Positions 56,602-64,000 of a stretch of 64,000 bases of DNA are shown piece by piece. Below the pieces are notes generated by a model. The model was not told the DNA's origin. It ran no database searches and was given only the letters and a program-made list of their open reading frames with translations. The stretch's first letter is position 1; every line of letters begins with the position of its first letter. This DNA is from JAIUNP01 sp020161975 (GTDB lineage: Bacteria > Pseudomonadota > Alphaproteobacteria > Rhizobiales > Beijerinckiaceae), in the NCBI GenBank assembly GCA_036745275.1, contig DAIOGK010000005.1, forward strand, positions 1 to 64,000, given 5' to 3'. Position numbers and translations under genes: made by a program.

Positions 56602-56745
56602 GGGATCCTCTGATGTAATGGCTGCGTGGCCTTGTCATACAAGTTGATTTTCATCAAGCCCGATCTGCGAGGACGGCACACAAAGGGACCACATCCTGCG
56701 GCTCCAATGGGGAAATCTCGGTAATGGTGGCAGAAAAAGCAACCG

Positions 56746-57543
56746 TTATGCCACGCGTCGCGCAATCTCGACGAGGCGCGGCCCGAGGTCGTTTTCCAGC
56801 CGTTCCTGTGTCATCAGATGCGAGAGCCCGCCGCAATTGAGCACCATCAGCGGCGCACCGGAATGCGCAACGCGCAGCGGCACCGCGACCGAGGCGATCT
56901 GCTCGTTCCATTCGCCCATATTGATGCAGAAGCCGCGCCGTCGCACATCCCGCGCTGCCCGGTCGATATTCTCCAGAATGCGCGGCCAGGCAGCCTCCCC
57001 CGTCCGCTGCCGCAGGCGCGGCAACAGCGCCTCGCGCTCCTCCGGCGTCGTGGCTGCAAGATAGGCCCAGCCCATACCCGAACGGCGCAGCGAAATCCGC
57101 GAGCCGACATCAAGCCGCTGCGAAACGAGCCCGGCGCTCCGGGCGCAGGCCAGATAGATCATCGACAGATCATCGCGTCCGCCAAGGCCCACCAGCGCCC
57201 CCTCGCCCGCGTGGTCAGCCAGCGCCTGCATCAGCGGTTGCGCCGCCTCGCGAATGTTCAGATTGCTGAGACAGGCATAGCCAAGCCCGAGCACGGACAG
57301 TCCAACCCGGTACTTCCCCTCCGCCGCGACGTAATCGAGAAAACCGAGCCTGGAGAGTGTGTAGGTGAGGCGCGAGATCGTTGCCTTCGGCAGGCCGGTT
57401 CGCGCCGCCAGCTCCTGATTGCCCAGCGCCCCGTCCCCGGGCCGGAACGCCCGCAGCACGTCAAGCCCGCGCGCCAGCGCAGTGACGAACTGGCGATCCT
57501 CGCCGCCTCTGTCCTCATCCGGCGGAACGCTGCGTTTTCTCAT
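56746..57543 (-). CDS. IclR-family transcriptional regulator
   Basis: A 265-residue regulator with an N-terminal winged helix (NQELAARTGLPKATISRLTYTLSRLGFL, core residues about 42-70) and a GAF-like ligand domain. It is translated from the otnC end: its ATG overlaps the otnC stop by 4 nt, so it is the third gene of the otnK-otnC-iclR operon and probably regulates it in response to a sugar acid. Confidence 0.92.
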   Translation of the reverse strand: MRKRSVPPDEDRGGEDRQFVTALARGLDVLRAFRPGDGALGNQELAARTGLPKATISRLTYTLSRLGFLDYVAAEGKYRVGLSVLGLGYACLSNLNIREAAQPLMQALADHAGEGALVGLGGRDDLSMIYLACARSAGLVSQRLDVGSRISLRRSGMGWAYLAATTPEEREALLPRLRQRTGEAAWPRILENIDRAARDVRRRGFCINMGEWNEQIASVAVPLRVAHSGAPLMVLNCGGLSHLMTQERLENDLGPRLVEIARRVA

Positions 57544-58178
57544 GCGCCACCGAAGGTCCGGATCAGTTCCGCGACATTCTCTCCGGTCAGCAGCCGCGCT
57601 TTCTGCCCGCGCATCAGCAGCACGAGTTTGGCCGTCTCCTCCAGCTCTTCCGAGGCATAGACGGCGTTTTCGAGCGTTTTTGCCGCAACAACCGGCCCAT
57701 GATTCGCTAGCAGCACGCAGGCATGACTGCCTTTGAGATCGCGGATCATCGCGCCCATGCCGGGATCACCCGGCTTGATGTAGGGCAGCAGCTTCACCCG
57801 GCCCACGCGCATCACCACATACGGTGTCAGCGGCGGAATGCAGTCTTCAGGGTCGGTATCGGCAAGGCAGGAGACAGCGGTGGCATAGGTCGAGTGGAGA
57901 TGCACCACCGCACCCGTTCCGGGCCGGGTTTCATAAAACGCCTGATGGAGAAAAATCTCCTTGGAAGGCTTGTCGCCCGCCACATGGTTGCCGGCCCGGT
58001 CGAGTTTCGAAATCCGCGCGGGATCGAGAAATCCGAAGCAGGAATTGGTCGGCGTGATCAGGAGGCCATCGTCCAGCACCGCCGAGATATTGCCGGACGA
58101 GCCCACGGTGAAGCCGCGGTCAAACAGCGACTTTGCCAGCCGGGCCATCGTCTCCCTCAGGCGGGTTTCCTCGCTCAT
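57540..58178 (-). CDS. otnC: 3-oxo-tetronate 4-phosphate decarboxylase (class II aldolase family)
   Basis: A 212-residue cytosolic zinc enzyme. VGSSGNISA, the acidic E74 of PSKEIFLH and the zinc-binding H93 and H95 of VHLHSTYATA, with ANHG further on, are class II aldolase features. Next to an OtnK kinase, this protein is best read as OtnC, which converts 3-oxo-tetronate 4-phosphate to dihydroxyacetone phosphate and CO2. It overlaps otnK and iclR by 4 nt each. Confidence 0.88.
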   Translation of the reverse strand: MSEETRLRETMARLAKSLFDRGFTVGSSGNISAVLDDGLLITPTNSCFGFLDPARISKLDRAGNHVAGDKPSKEIFLHQAFYETRPGTGAVVHLHSTYATAVSCLADTDPEDCIPPLTPYVVMRVGRVKLLPYIKPGDPGMGAMIRDLKGSHACVLLANHGPVVAAKTLENAVYASEELEETAKLVLLMRGQKARLLTGENVAELIRTFGGA

Positions 58179-59455
58179 TCCGGCCGCCCCAGCATGTCGA
58201 GAGCCTTTTCAAAGACGTTCTCGGCGCCGAAATTGCCGGATTTGAGCGCCAGCGCCAGCGGCGGCCCGACGGTGGCCGACAGCGCCGGCAACCCGGGGTC
58301 AATCTCTGGCCCGATGGCCAGCGCGTCAAGCCCAAGGGCCGAAACGACTGCGCCGGAGGTCTCGCCCCCCGCGACCACCAGCCGCTTGATCCCCCCCTCG
58401 ACTGCCGCTTTCGCCGTGGCTGCGAACAGGGAATCGAGTTTGTATGCAATGGCGGAGCGACCGTAGCGGGCCTGAATTGCCGACACCTGATCGGGCGGCG
58501 CCGAGGAATAGACGAGCGGCGCACGCCCCGCGTTGCGCACCAGAAAGCCAACCAGATCGGCCATCGTGGTCTTGCCGTCCATGACAGAGGCAACGTCGAT
58601 GTTCAGAACGGGATGCCCGCGTTTCTGGTGAAAGGCCACCTGCCCCAGCGTTGCCCGCGAGCACGACCCTGCGATGATCGCCTCCGGCCCATCGACGCGC
58701 GTGAAAGACGAACTCGCCCCCTTTGCCAGCCCTTTGCGGATGAAATTGCGCGGCAAACCCAGCGCAATACCCGATCCGCCGGTCAGCAGCGGCGCATCGG
58801 CCACCGCATCGCCGATGGTCAGAAGGTCCTCGTCCGAAATCGCATCGACGATCACCAGCGTTTCGCCCCGCGCCGCCGCCTCGGCCAGTGCGGTCTTCAG
58901 CGCCGCGCCGCCCTTGGCCACCGTCGTGTTCCAGCGGGCAAGGCCAACGGGTGTTCGGGTCTGAAGCGCCAGCCAGCGTCGGATGTCGGCATCCGTCATC
59001 GGGTTGAGCGGATGGTTCTCCAGCCCGGACTCGTTCAGAGGCCGGTCGCCCACGAACAAATGGCCCTGATAGACCGTGCGCCCCGCCCCCGGAAAGGCCG
59101 GGCAGGCGACGACGCCTTTCGCACCCAGCGCGTCCGCCAGCGCCTCGGCCACCGGACCGATATTGCCTTCATGCGTCGAATCAAATGTGGAGCAATATTT
59201 GAAGACGAACTGCGTGCAGCCCTGCGCCTTCAGCCAGGCGAAGGCGGCCAGCGACTGCGCCACCGCATCGGCAGCGGGAACTGACCGGCTCTTCAGCGAC
59301 ACAACGCCCGCTTCGCAGCCGGCCGGCGCAGGTTTGGTCGGCACGCCGAGAAACTGGATGGTTGCAAGCCCGGACGCGCCCCCGCCACCTTTGGCGATTG
59401 TATTCGCGATGTCGCTTGCACCAGTATAATCGTCGGCTATGACGCCCAGCAGCAT
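58175..59455 (-). CDS. otnK: 3-oxo-tetronate kinase (four-carbon acid sugar kinase)
   Basis: A 426-residue DUF1537 kinase with the N-terminal sugar-binding domain [19 protein letters not shown] and the C-terminal nucleotide-binding domain with [15 protein letters not shown]. It phosphorylates 3-oxo-tetronate at C4. I chose the ATG at 59455, where the conserved sequence begins; the frame continues upstream without a homologous part. It is first in the operon and divergent from the FAD oxidoreductase gene. No LtnD-type dehydrogenase or OtnI isomerase is next to it. Confidence 0.9.
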   Translation of the reverse strand: MLLGVIADDYTGASDIANTIAKGGGGASGLATIQFLGVPTKPAPAGCEAGVVSLKSRSVPAADAVAQSLAAFAWLKAQGCTQFVFKYCSTFDSTHEGNIGPVAEALADALGAKGVVACPAFPGAGRTVYQGHLFVGDRPLNESGLENHPLNPMTDADIRRWLALQTRTPVGLARWNTTVAKGGAALKTALAEAAARGETLVIVDAISDEDLLTIGDAVADAPLLTGGSGIALGLPRNFIRKGLAKGASSSFTRVDGPEAIIAGSCSRATLGQVAFHQKRGHPVLNIDVASVMDGKTTMADLVGFLVRNAGRAPLVYSSAPPDQVSAIQARYGRSAIAYKLDSLFAATAKAAVEGGIKRLVVAGGETSGAVVSALGLDALAIGPEIDPGLPALSATVGPPLALALKSGNFGAENVFEKALDMLGRPE

Positions 59456-59546
59456 GTCTCGACTCCCTATCCTAGGGTTGCATGACAATAGCAGCATCAG
59501 GCAGGCGTCAAGCCTGACAGGCAGCGCGACGAATGAAGGCATGAAG

Positions 59547-60656
59547 ATGGATTCGATTGATTGCATCGTGATCGGCGCGGGCGTTGTGGGCCTTGCCGTT
59601 GCCCGCACACTGGCGCTTCAGGGCCGTGAGGTGGTGATAGTCGAGGCCGAGAGCGGCATCGGCATGGGCGTGTCCTCGCGGTCGAGCGAGGTGATCCATG
59701 CCGGCATCTATTACCCCACCGGGCTGGTGAAGCAGCGCCTCTGTGTTGAAGGCAAAACGAAGCTCTATGATTTCTGCGCCCGCCACCATGTGCCCCATCA
59801 GCGGTGCGGCAAGCTGCTCGTCGCCACCAGCGCCGCCGAACTGCCGAAGCTGGAGGCGATCCGCGCCCTTGCAGCCGCCAATGGTGTGCATGATCTGACC
59901 CCGCTTACAGCCGCCGAGGCCCGCGCGCTGGAGCCGAACCTCGACTGCGTTGCCGCTGTGCTTTCGCCGTCTACCGGCATCATCGACAGCCATGGCCTGA
60001 TGCTGGCGCTGCTGGGCGAGGCGGAAGCCAACGGTGCGATGCTGGCCCTCGAAACGCCGGTCATCGCCAGCCAGGTTGAAGCCGATGGCATCGTGATTGA
60101 AACCGGCGGCGCCGCGCCCATGACCGTGAAGGCGCAGCTCGTGATCAATGCTGCCGGCCTCGGTGCACAGGAAATCGCCCGCAAAATGGCCGGGATGCCA
60201 GCAGATAAAGTGCCGCCGCTGCATCTCGCCAAGGGAAACTACTTTTCTCTGGCCGCCCGCGCGCCCTTCCGCCACCTCATCTATCCGATGCCGCGCGATG
60301 GCGGTCTCGGCGTCCACCTCACGCTCGATCTTGGCGGCCAGGCGCGGTTCGGCCCGGATGTGGAGTGGCTGGAAGCGATCGATTACACAGTGACGGCGGC
60401 GCGGGCCGAAGGGTTTTACAGCGCAATCCGGCAGTATTGGCCTGCCCTGCCCGATGGCGCGCTCCAGCCTGCCTATGCCGGCATTCGCCCGAAAATCGAG
60501 CGCCCCGGCGGGTCGACCACGGATTTCATGATCCAGACACCGGCGGAGCACGGCGTCTCCGGGCTGATCAACCTCTTCGGCATCGAATCGCCCGGGCTCA
60601 CCTCGTCGCTCGCGATCGCCGACGCGGTGACCGCCAGCCTCGCGCGCGGGCTATAG
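59547..60656 (+). CDS. FAD-dependent 2-hydroxyacid oxidoreductase (LhgO/L2HGDH-like)
   Basis: A 369-residue flavoprotein of the DAO family. The FAD motif [22 protein letters not shown], the segment [17 protein letters not shown] with the active-site His region, and the C-terminal [10 protein letters not shown] and [20 protein letters not shown] match L-2-hydroxyglutarate oxidases and their relatives. The exact hydroxyacid cannot be told. The start at 59547 follows GAAGG at a spacing of 7. It is divergent from otnK, so it could supply the oxidation step of that pathway. Its stop overlaps the rfbC stop on the other strand by a few bases. Confidence 0.85.
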   Translation: MDSIDCIVIGAGVVGLAVARTLALQGREVVIVEAESGIGMGVSSRSSEVIHAGIYYPTGLVKQRLCVEGKTKLYDFCARHHVPHQRCGKLLVATSAAELPKLEAIRALAAANGVHDLTPLTAAEARALEPNLDCVAAVLSPSTGIIDSHGLMLALLGEAEANGAMLALETPVIASQVEADGIVIETGGAAPMTVKAQLVINAAGLGAQEIARKMAGMPADKVPPLHLAKGNYFSLAARAPFRHLIYPMPRDGGLGVHLTLDLGGQARFGPDVEWLEAIDYTVTAARAEGFYSAIRQYWPALPDGALQPAYAGIRPKIERPGGSTTDFMIQTPAEHGVSGLINLFGIESPGLTSSLAIADAVTASLARGL

Positions 60657-61205
60657 CGTCATCGGCTCGATGTCGGCGAGCAGCGGCGCAACCCGGTCCT
60701 TGGCGGACAGAGTAGCCGCGCCCGCCTCGACAGGCCAGGCGATTTGAAGCGCCGGATCGTTCCAGCGAACTGCAGCGTCGCATTGCGGATGGTAGTAATC
60801 CGTCACCTTGTAGAACACAGCCGTATCGGGCGTGAGGGTGCAGAACCCGTGCAGGAAACCCGGCGGTACCCAGAGTTGCTGACCGTTCTCCGCTGAAAGC
60901 TCCACCGCCACATGCTGTCCGAATGTGGGGGAACCTTTGCGGATATCCACCGCCACATCCAGAATGACCCCGGCCAGCACCCGCACCAGCTTGCCCTGCA
61001 CGTGGGGTGCCTTCTGGTAATGCAGGCCGCGCACAGTGCCCTGCTCGGCGGACACGGACTGGTTGTCCTGCACGAAGCGATGCTGCCCCGCCACCGTTTC
61101 GAAAAGATCGGCCCGGAAGGTCTCGGAAAAATAACCGCGCGCGTCACCATGCCGTAGCGGCGTGATCAGAAGCAGCCCGTTGATGGAAAGCCGTTCGATC
61201 TTCAT
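60651..61205 (-). CDS. rfbC: dTDP-4-dehydrorhamnose 3,5-epimerase
   Basis: A 184-residue cupin enzyme, third step of dTDP-L-rhamnose synthesis. [27 protein letters not shown] with the catalytic His, and [12 protein letters not shown] are characteristic. It is the last gene of the rfb operon and overlaps rfbA by 4 nt. Confidence 0.97.
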   Translation of the reverse strand: MKIERLSINGLLLITPLRHGDARGYFSETFRADLFETVAGQHRFVQDNQSVSAEQGTVRGLHYQKAPHVQGKLVRVLAGVILDVAVDIRKGSPTFGQHVAVELSAENGQQLWVPPGFLHGFCTLTPDTAVFYKVTDYYHPQCDAAVRWNDPALQIAWPVEAGAATLSAKDRVAPLLADIEPMTL

Positions 61206-62080
61206 GCCTGCGCTGCCTCAATCAGGACCCGTTCAAGATAGGCGCCATAGCTGCTCTTGCCGAGCGCCTTGGCAAGCGTCGCGAGCTGGCCGGCATCGAT
61301 GTAGCCCATTTCAAAAGCCACCTCTTCCGGACAGGCAATGCGCATCCCCTGCCGCCGCTCGATGGCAAGGACGAAATTTGTTGCCTCCACCAGCGAATCC
61401 GGTGTGCCCGTATCGAGCCAGGCATAGCCTCGCCCCATCTTCTCGACGCAGAGATCGCCGCGGTCGAGATAGGCCTGGTTGACATCGGTAATTTCGTATT
61501 CGCCGCGCGCCGAAGGCTTCAGTGCCTTGGCGATGGCAACCACATCCCGATCGTAGAAATAGAGCCCCGTCACGGCCCAGTTCGACTTCGGTTTCAGCGG
61601 CTTTTCCTCAATGGAGAGCGCCTTGCCGCTGCTATCGAAGCTGACCACACCGTACCGCTGGCTATCCGGCACATGATAGGCGAACACGGTTGCACCTGTT
61701 TCGCGTTTGCGGGCATCGGCCAGCAGGGTCGGCAGCCCCGCTCCGTAGAAAATATTATCGCCGAGAATGAGGGCGCAGCGCTCGCCGGCAATGAAATCCT
61801 CGCCGATCACGAAGGCCTGTGCGAGACCGTTCGGCTCGGCCTGCTCGGCATAGCTGAAGGAAACGCCCCAGGCTTCGCCGGTGCCCAGCAACCGCTTGAA
61901 GCTTGGCAGGTCATGCGGCGTCGAAATGATCAGGATCTCGCGGATCCCCGCGAGCATCAGCACCGACAGCGGATAATAGATCATCGGCTTGTCGTAGACC
62001 GGCATGAGCTGTTTGGAGACCGCCAGCGTGATCGGATGAAGCCGCGTGCCGCTGCCCCCGGCCAGAATGATGCCCTTCAT
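61202..62080 (-). CDS. rfbA: glucose-1-phosphate thymidylyltransferase
   Basis: A 292-residue nucleotidyltransferase, first step of dTDP-L-rhamnose synthesis, making dTDP-glucose. The N-terminal [13 protein letters not shown] nucleotide loop, [21 protein letters not shown] and the C-terminal region [27 protein letters not shown] (core residues about 256-282) are typical RmlA features. It overlaps rfbD and rfbC by 4 nt each. Confidence 0.98.
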   Translation of the reverse strand: MKGIILAGGSGTRLHPITLAVSKQLMPVYDKPMIYYPLSVLMLAGIREILIISTPHDLPSFKRLLGTGEAWGVSFSYAEQAEPNGLAQAFVIGEDFIAGERCALILGDNIFYGAGLPTLLADARKRETGATVFAYHVPDSQRYGVVSFDSSGKALSIEEKPLKPKSNWAVTGLYFYDRDVVAIAKALKPSARGEYEITDVNQAYLDRGDLCVEKMGRGYAWLDTGTPDSLVEATNFVLAIERRQGMRIACPEEVAFEMGYIDAGQLATLAKALGKSSYGAYLERVLIEAAQA

Positions 62081-62985
62081 GTCTTTTTATCCTCATCGGC
62101 GGCGCGCTGTGCCGCAATTGCATCCATGCAGCGATCAAGCGCATCGCGCCAGTCTGGCAGGGTCACGCCATGCGTTGACGTCAGTCGGCCGCAGTCGAGC
62201 CGCGAATTGGCAGGCCTCCGGGCCGGTGTCGGATAGTCTGCGGTCAGGATGGGCCGCACACGGGCCCGCGGCAGTCGGCGCGCGCCGGCACGGGCAAAGA
62301 TCGCCTCGGCAAACCCCGCCCAGGTCGTAGCCCCCGCGCCGGTCATGTGGAAAATGCCGCGCAGGCGCGGTTCATGCGGGTCGGCAACCAGATTGCGCGC
62401 CACCGCAATCACAGCGTCGGCGATATCCGGGGCATAGGTCGGCGCGCCCTGCTGATCGGAGACGACGCCGACCTCATCGCGCGTCTCGGCGAGACGCAGC
62501 ATGGTGGCGACGAAGTTCTTGCCCGCCGCCGCATAAACCCAGGAGGTGCGCAGAATGGCGTGGTTATCGGTCGCCGCAGCCACCGCGCGCTCGCCAGCAA
62601 GCTTTGACTGGCCGTAAACATTGGCCGGCGCCACCGCATCGGTTTCCACATAGGGGACAGGATTCGTTCCATCGAACACATAATCGGTAGAGAGGTGGAT
62701 GACGGGCACCGCCAGTCGCGCCGCCGCTCTGGCCACCGCACCGGCGCCCGCACCGTTGATGGCGAAGGCGGCTTCCCGTTCCGTCTCGGCAAGATCAACC
62801 GCCGTGAAGGCCGCAGCATTCACCACCACATCCGGAGACAGCGCAGCCAGCGCCACGTCAACGCCGTCGGGATGGAGAAGATCGATCTCGGGCCGCCCTG
62901 CTGGGATCACCACAACGCCATGCCCTGCTGCCGCCTGAAGCGCGCGCGTGACCTGCCCCGCCCGTCCGGTCACGACCAGGCGCAT
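62077..62985 (-). CDS. rfbD: dTDP-4-dehydrorhamnose reductase
   Basis: A 302-residue short-chain reductase that makes dTDP-L-rhamnose. [15 protein letters not shown] is the NADPH site, and STDYVFDG with YGQSKLAGE holds the catalytic Tyr and Lys. The ATG shares one base with the rfbB stop, and the stop overlaps rfbA by 4 nt. Confidence 0.97.
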   Translation of the reverse strand: MRLVVTGRAGQVTRALQAAAGHGVVVIPAGRPEIDLLHPDGVDVALAALSPDVVVNAAAFTAVDLAETEREAAFAINGAGAGAVARAAARLAVPVIHLSTDYVFDGTNPVPYVETDAVAPANVYGQSKLAGERAVAAATDNHAILRTSWVYAAAGKNFVATMLRLAETRDEVGVVSDQQGAPTYAPDIADAVIAVARNLVADPHEPRLRGIFHMTGAGATTWAGFAEAIFARAGARRLPRARVRPILTADYPTPARRPANSRLDCGRLTSTHGVTLPDWRDALDRCMDAIAAQRAADEDKKT

Positions 62986-64000
62986 CAGCGTTCCTCATCC
63001 AGCAGAAGTCCCAGTCGTTCCCCTGCATAGACCTTATCGCGCAGGGGCCGCCACCACCATTCATTGGCGAGATACCAGCGGATGGTCTTTTCCAGCCCGG
63101 TCTCGAAGGTCTCTTCGGCGCGCCAGCCGAGTTCCGTCTCCAGCCGTGTCGCATCGATTGCATAGCGCATGTCGTGACCGGGCCGGTCGGCCACCGGCGT
63201 GATCAGCCGGCGATGCGGCGCACCGTCAGGCTTCAGCCGGTCGAGATGATCACAGATCATTGTGACAACATCGATGTTCCGCTTTTCGTTGCGCCCGCCG
63301 ACGTTGTAGGTCCGCCCCGGCGCGCCCCTGCTGACGATCAGATCCAGCGCCCGGGCATGGTCCTCGACATAAAGCCAGTCGCGCACATTCTGGCCGGAAC
63401 CATAGAGCGGCAGCGGCTTGCCGTGCAGCGCATTGAGGATCATCAAAGGGATGAGCTTTTCCGGGAAGTGGAACGGCCCGTAATTGTTGGAACAGTTGGA
63501 AATCAGCGCTGGAAAGCCATAGGTCCGGTGCCAGGCCGCAACGAGGTGATCTGCCGCCGCCTTGGAGGCCGAATAGGGCGAGGACGGATCATAGGCCGTC
63601 GCCTCGGTGAACAGTCCTGTCTCGCCCAGCGAGCCATAAACCTCGTCAGTGGAAACATGAAGAAAACGGAAGCCGTCGCGCGCAGCCGCAGGCAGCGACT
63701 GCCAATAGGCCCGCGCCGCTTCCAGCAGAACAAAGGTCCCGACGATATTGGTCTCGATAAAGGCCCCCGCCCCGGCGATGGAACGGTCGACGTGGCTTTC
63801 GGCGGCCAGATGCAGGATGGCATCCGGCCGGAAGGTCGCGAGCGTGGACTGAATGCCATCGCGGTCGCCAATGTCCATCTGGACAAAGCGGTAGTTCGGC
63901 ACATTCGAGATCGCGCGCAGCGAGGCGAGATTGCCGGCGTAGGTCAGCTTGTCAACGTTCAGAACCTCATCGCCCGCAGCCACCAGATGTCGGCAGAGTG
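62985..64000 (-). CDS. rfbB: dTDP-glucose 4,6-dehydratase, 5' end outside the window
   Basis: At least 338 residues of the NAD-dependent dehydratase for the second step of dTDP-L-rhamnose synthesis. The start of the protein with the GGAGFIG motif lies beyond position 64000; what is seen begins in the region [18 protein letters not shown]. Further features are [30 protein letters not shown] with the catalytic Tyr and Lys, and [15 protein letters not shown]. It is the first gene seen of the operon rfbB-rfbD-rfbA-rfbC. Confidence 0.97.
   Translation of the reverse strand, partial: LCRHLVAAGDEVLNVDKLTYAGNLASLRAISNVPNYRFVQMDIGDRDGIQSTLATFRPDAILHLAAESHVDRSIAGAGAFIETNIVGTFVLLEAARAYWQSLPAAARDGFRFLHVSTDEVYGSLGETGLFTEATAYDPSSPYSASKAAADHLVAAWHRTYGFPALISNCSNNYGPFHFPEKLIPLMILNALHGKPLPLYGSGQNVRDWLYVEDHARALDLIVSRGAPGRTYNVGGRNEKRNIDVVTMICDHLDRLKPDGAPHRRLITPVADRPGHDMRYAIDATRLETELGWRAEETFETGLEKTIRWYLANEWWWRPLRDKVYAGERLGLLLDEER

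Overview
The window is a GC-rich, densely coded chromosomal segment from an alphaproteobacterium, most likely of the order Hyphomicrobiales (Rhizobiales). The grounds are an RcdA-type (DUF1465) cell-cycle protein next to a DUF1192 gene, phosphatidylcholine synthase (Pcs), TrmFO, an accBC pair followed by DUF1289, a PimCD-like acyl-CoA dehydrogenase pair, and a clpP-clpX-lon run followed by tRNA-Val and tRNA-Asp. I cannot fix the genus. I saw no transposase, integrase, phage gene or CRISPR array.

Layout. 1-7.5 kb: tRNA-Asp (cut by the window edge), tRNA-Val and the ATP-dependent protease genes lon, clpX and clpP, with small secreted proteins between them. Two of these are paralogues that look like exported ClpP-fold proteins; one lies directly after lon, where relatives usually carry hupB. 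7.6-15.6 kb: a glutathione-transferase-like gene, a BenE-type transporter, an AT-rich non-coding island beside tRNA-Trp, a methyltransferase, glutaryl-CoA dehydrogenase, a pimeloyl-CoA-dehydrogenase-like pair and a J-domain membrane protein. 15.6-24.5 kb: a D,D-carboxypeptidase with a SPOR domain, a four-gene run (aldo/keto reductase, YdcF-like, nitronate monooxygenase, DUF1345), a TIR-domain membrane protein with a secreted partner, isovaleryl-CoA dehydrogenase and a ceramidase-like membrane protein. 24.5-35.9 kb: exonuclease III, a CHASE2 adenylate cyclase, a DsbA-like protein, accB-accC-DUF1289, DNA polymerase III chi, a second GST, an RhlE-like RNA helicase, Der and a YfgM-like protein. 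36-45 kb: divergent katG/oxyR and a complete oligopeptide-type ABC importer (dppABCDF-like). 45-55.5 kb: a quinone oxidoreductase, DUF1192, rcdA, trmFO, a putative Zn-protease, pcs, an alpha/beta hydrolase, a very large AsmA-like protein and Bcp. 55.5-64 kb: an aldo/keto reductase, the otnK-otnC-iclR operon facing an FAD-dependent oxidoreductase, and the dTDP-rhamnose operon rfbBDAC, with rfbB running off the window.

How the genes fit together. ClpXP and Lon perform cytosolic regulated proteolysis, and RcdA is known in Caulobacter as a ClpXP-associated factor for CtrA turnover; its promoter region here carries CtrA-like TTAACCAT motifs. The acyl-CoA dehydrogenases with BenE point to catabolism of aromatic-derived dicarboxyl-CoAs and branched amino acids. 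KatG, OxyR and Bcp handle peroxide. AccBC and Pcs serve lipid synthesis, and the AsmA-like protein probably serves the cell envelope. RfbBDAC makes dTDP-L-rhamnose for surface polysaccharide.

The least conventional items are the TIR-transmembrane protein with its secreted neighbour, the exported ClpP-like paralogues around tRNA-Val, the otnKC module that appears to use a flavin oxidoreductase instead of the usual dehydrogenase, and the structured non-coding stretch upstream of rcdA.
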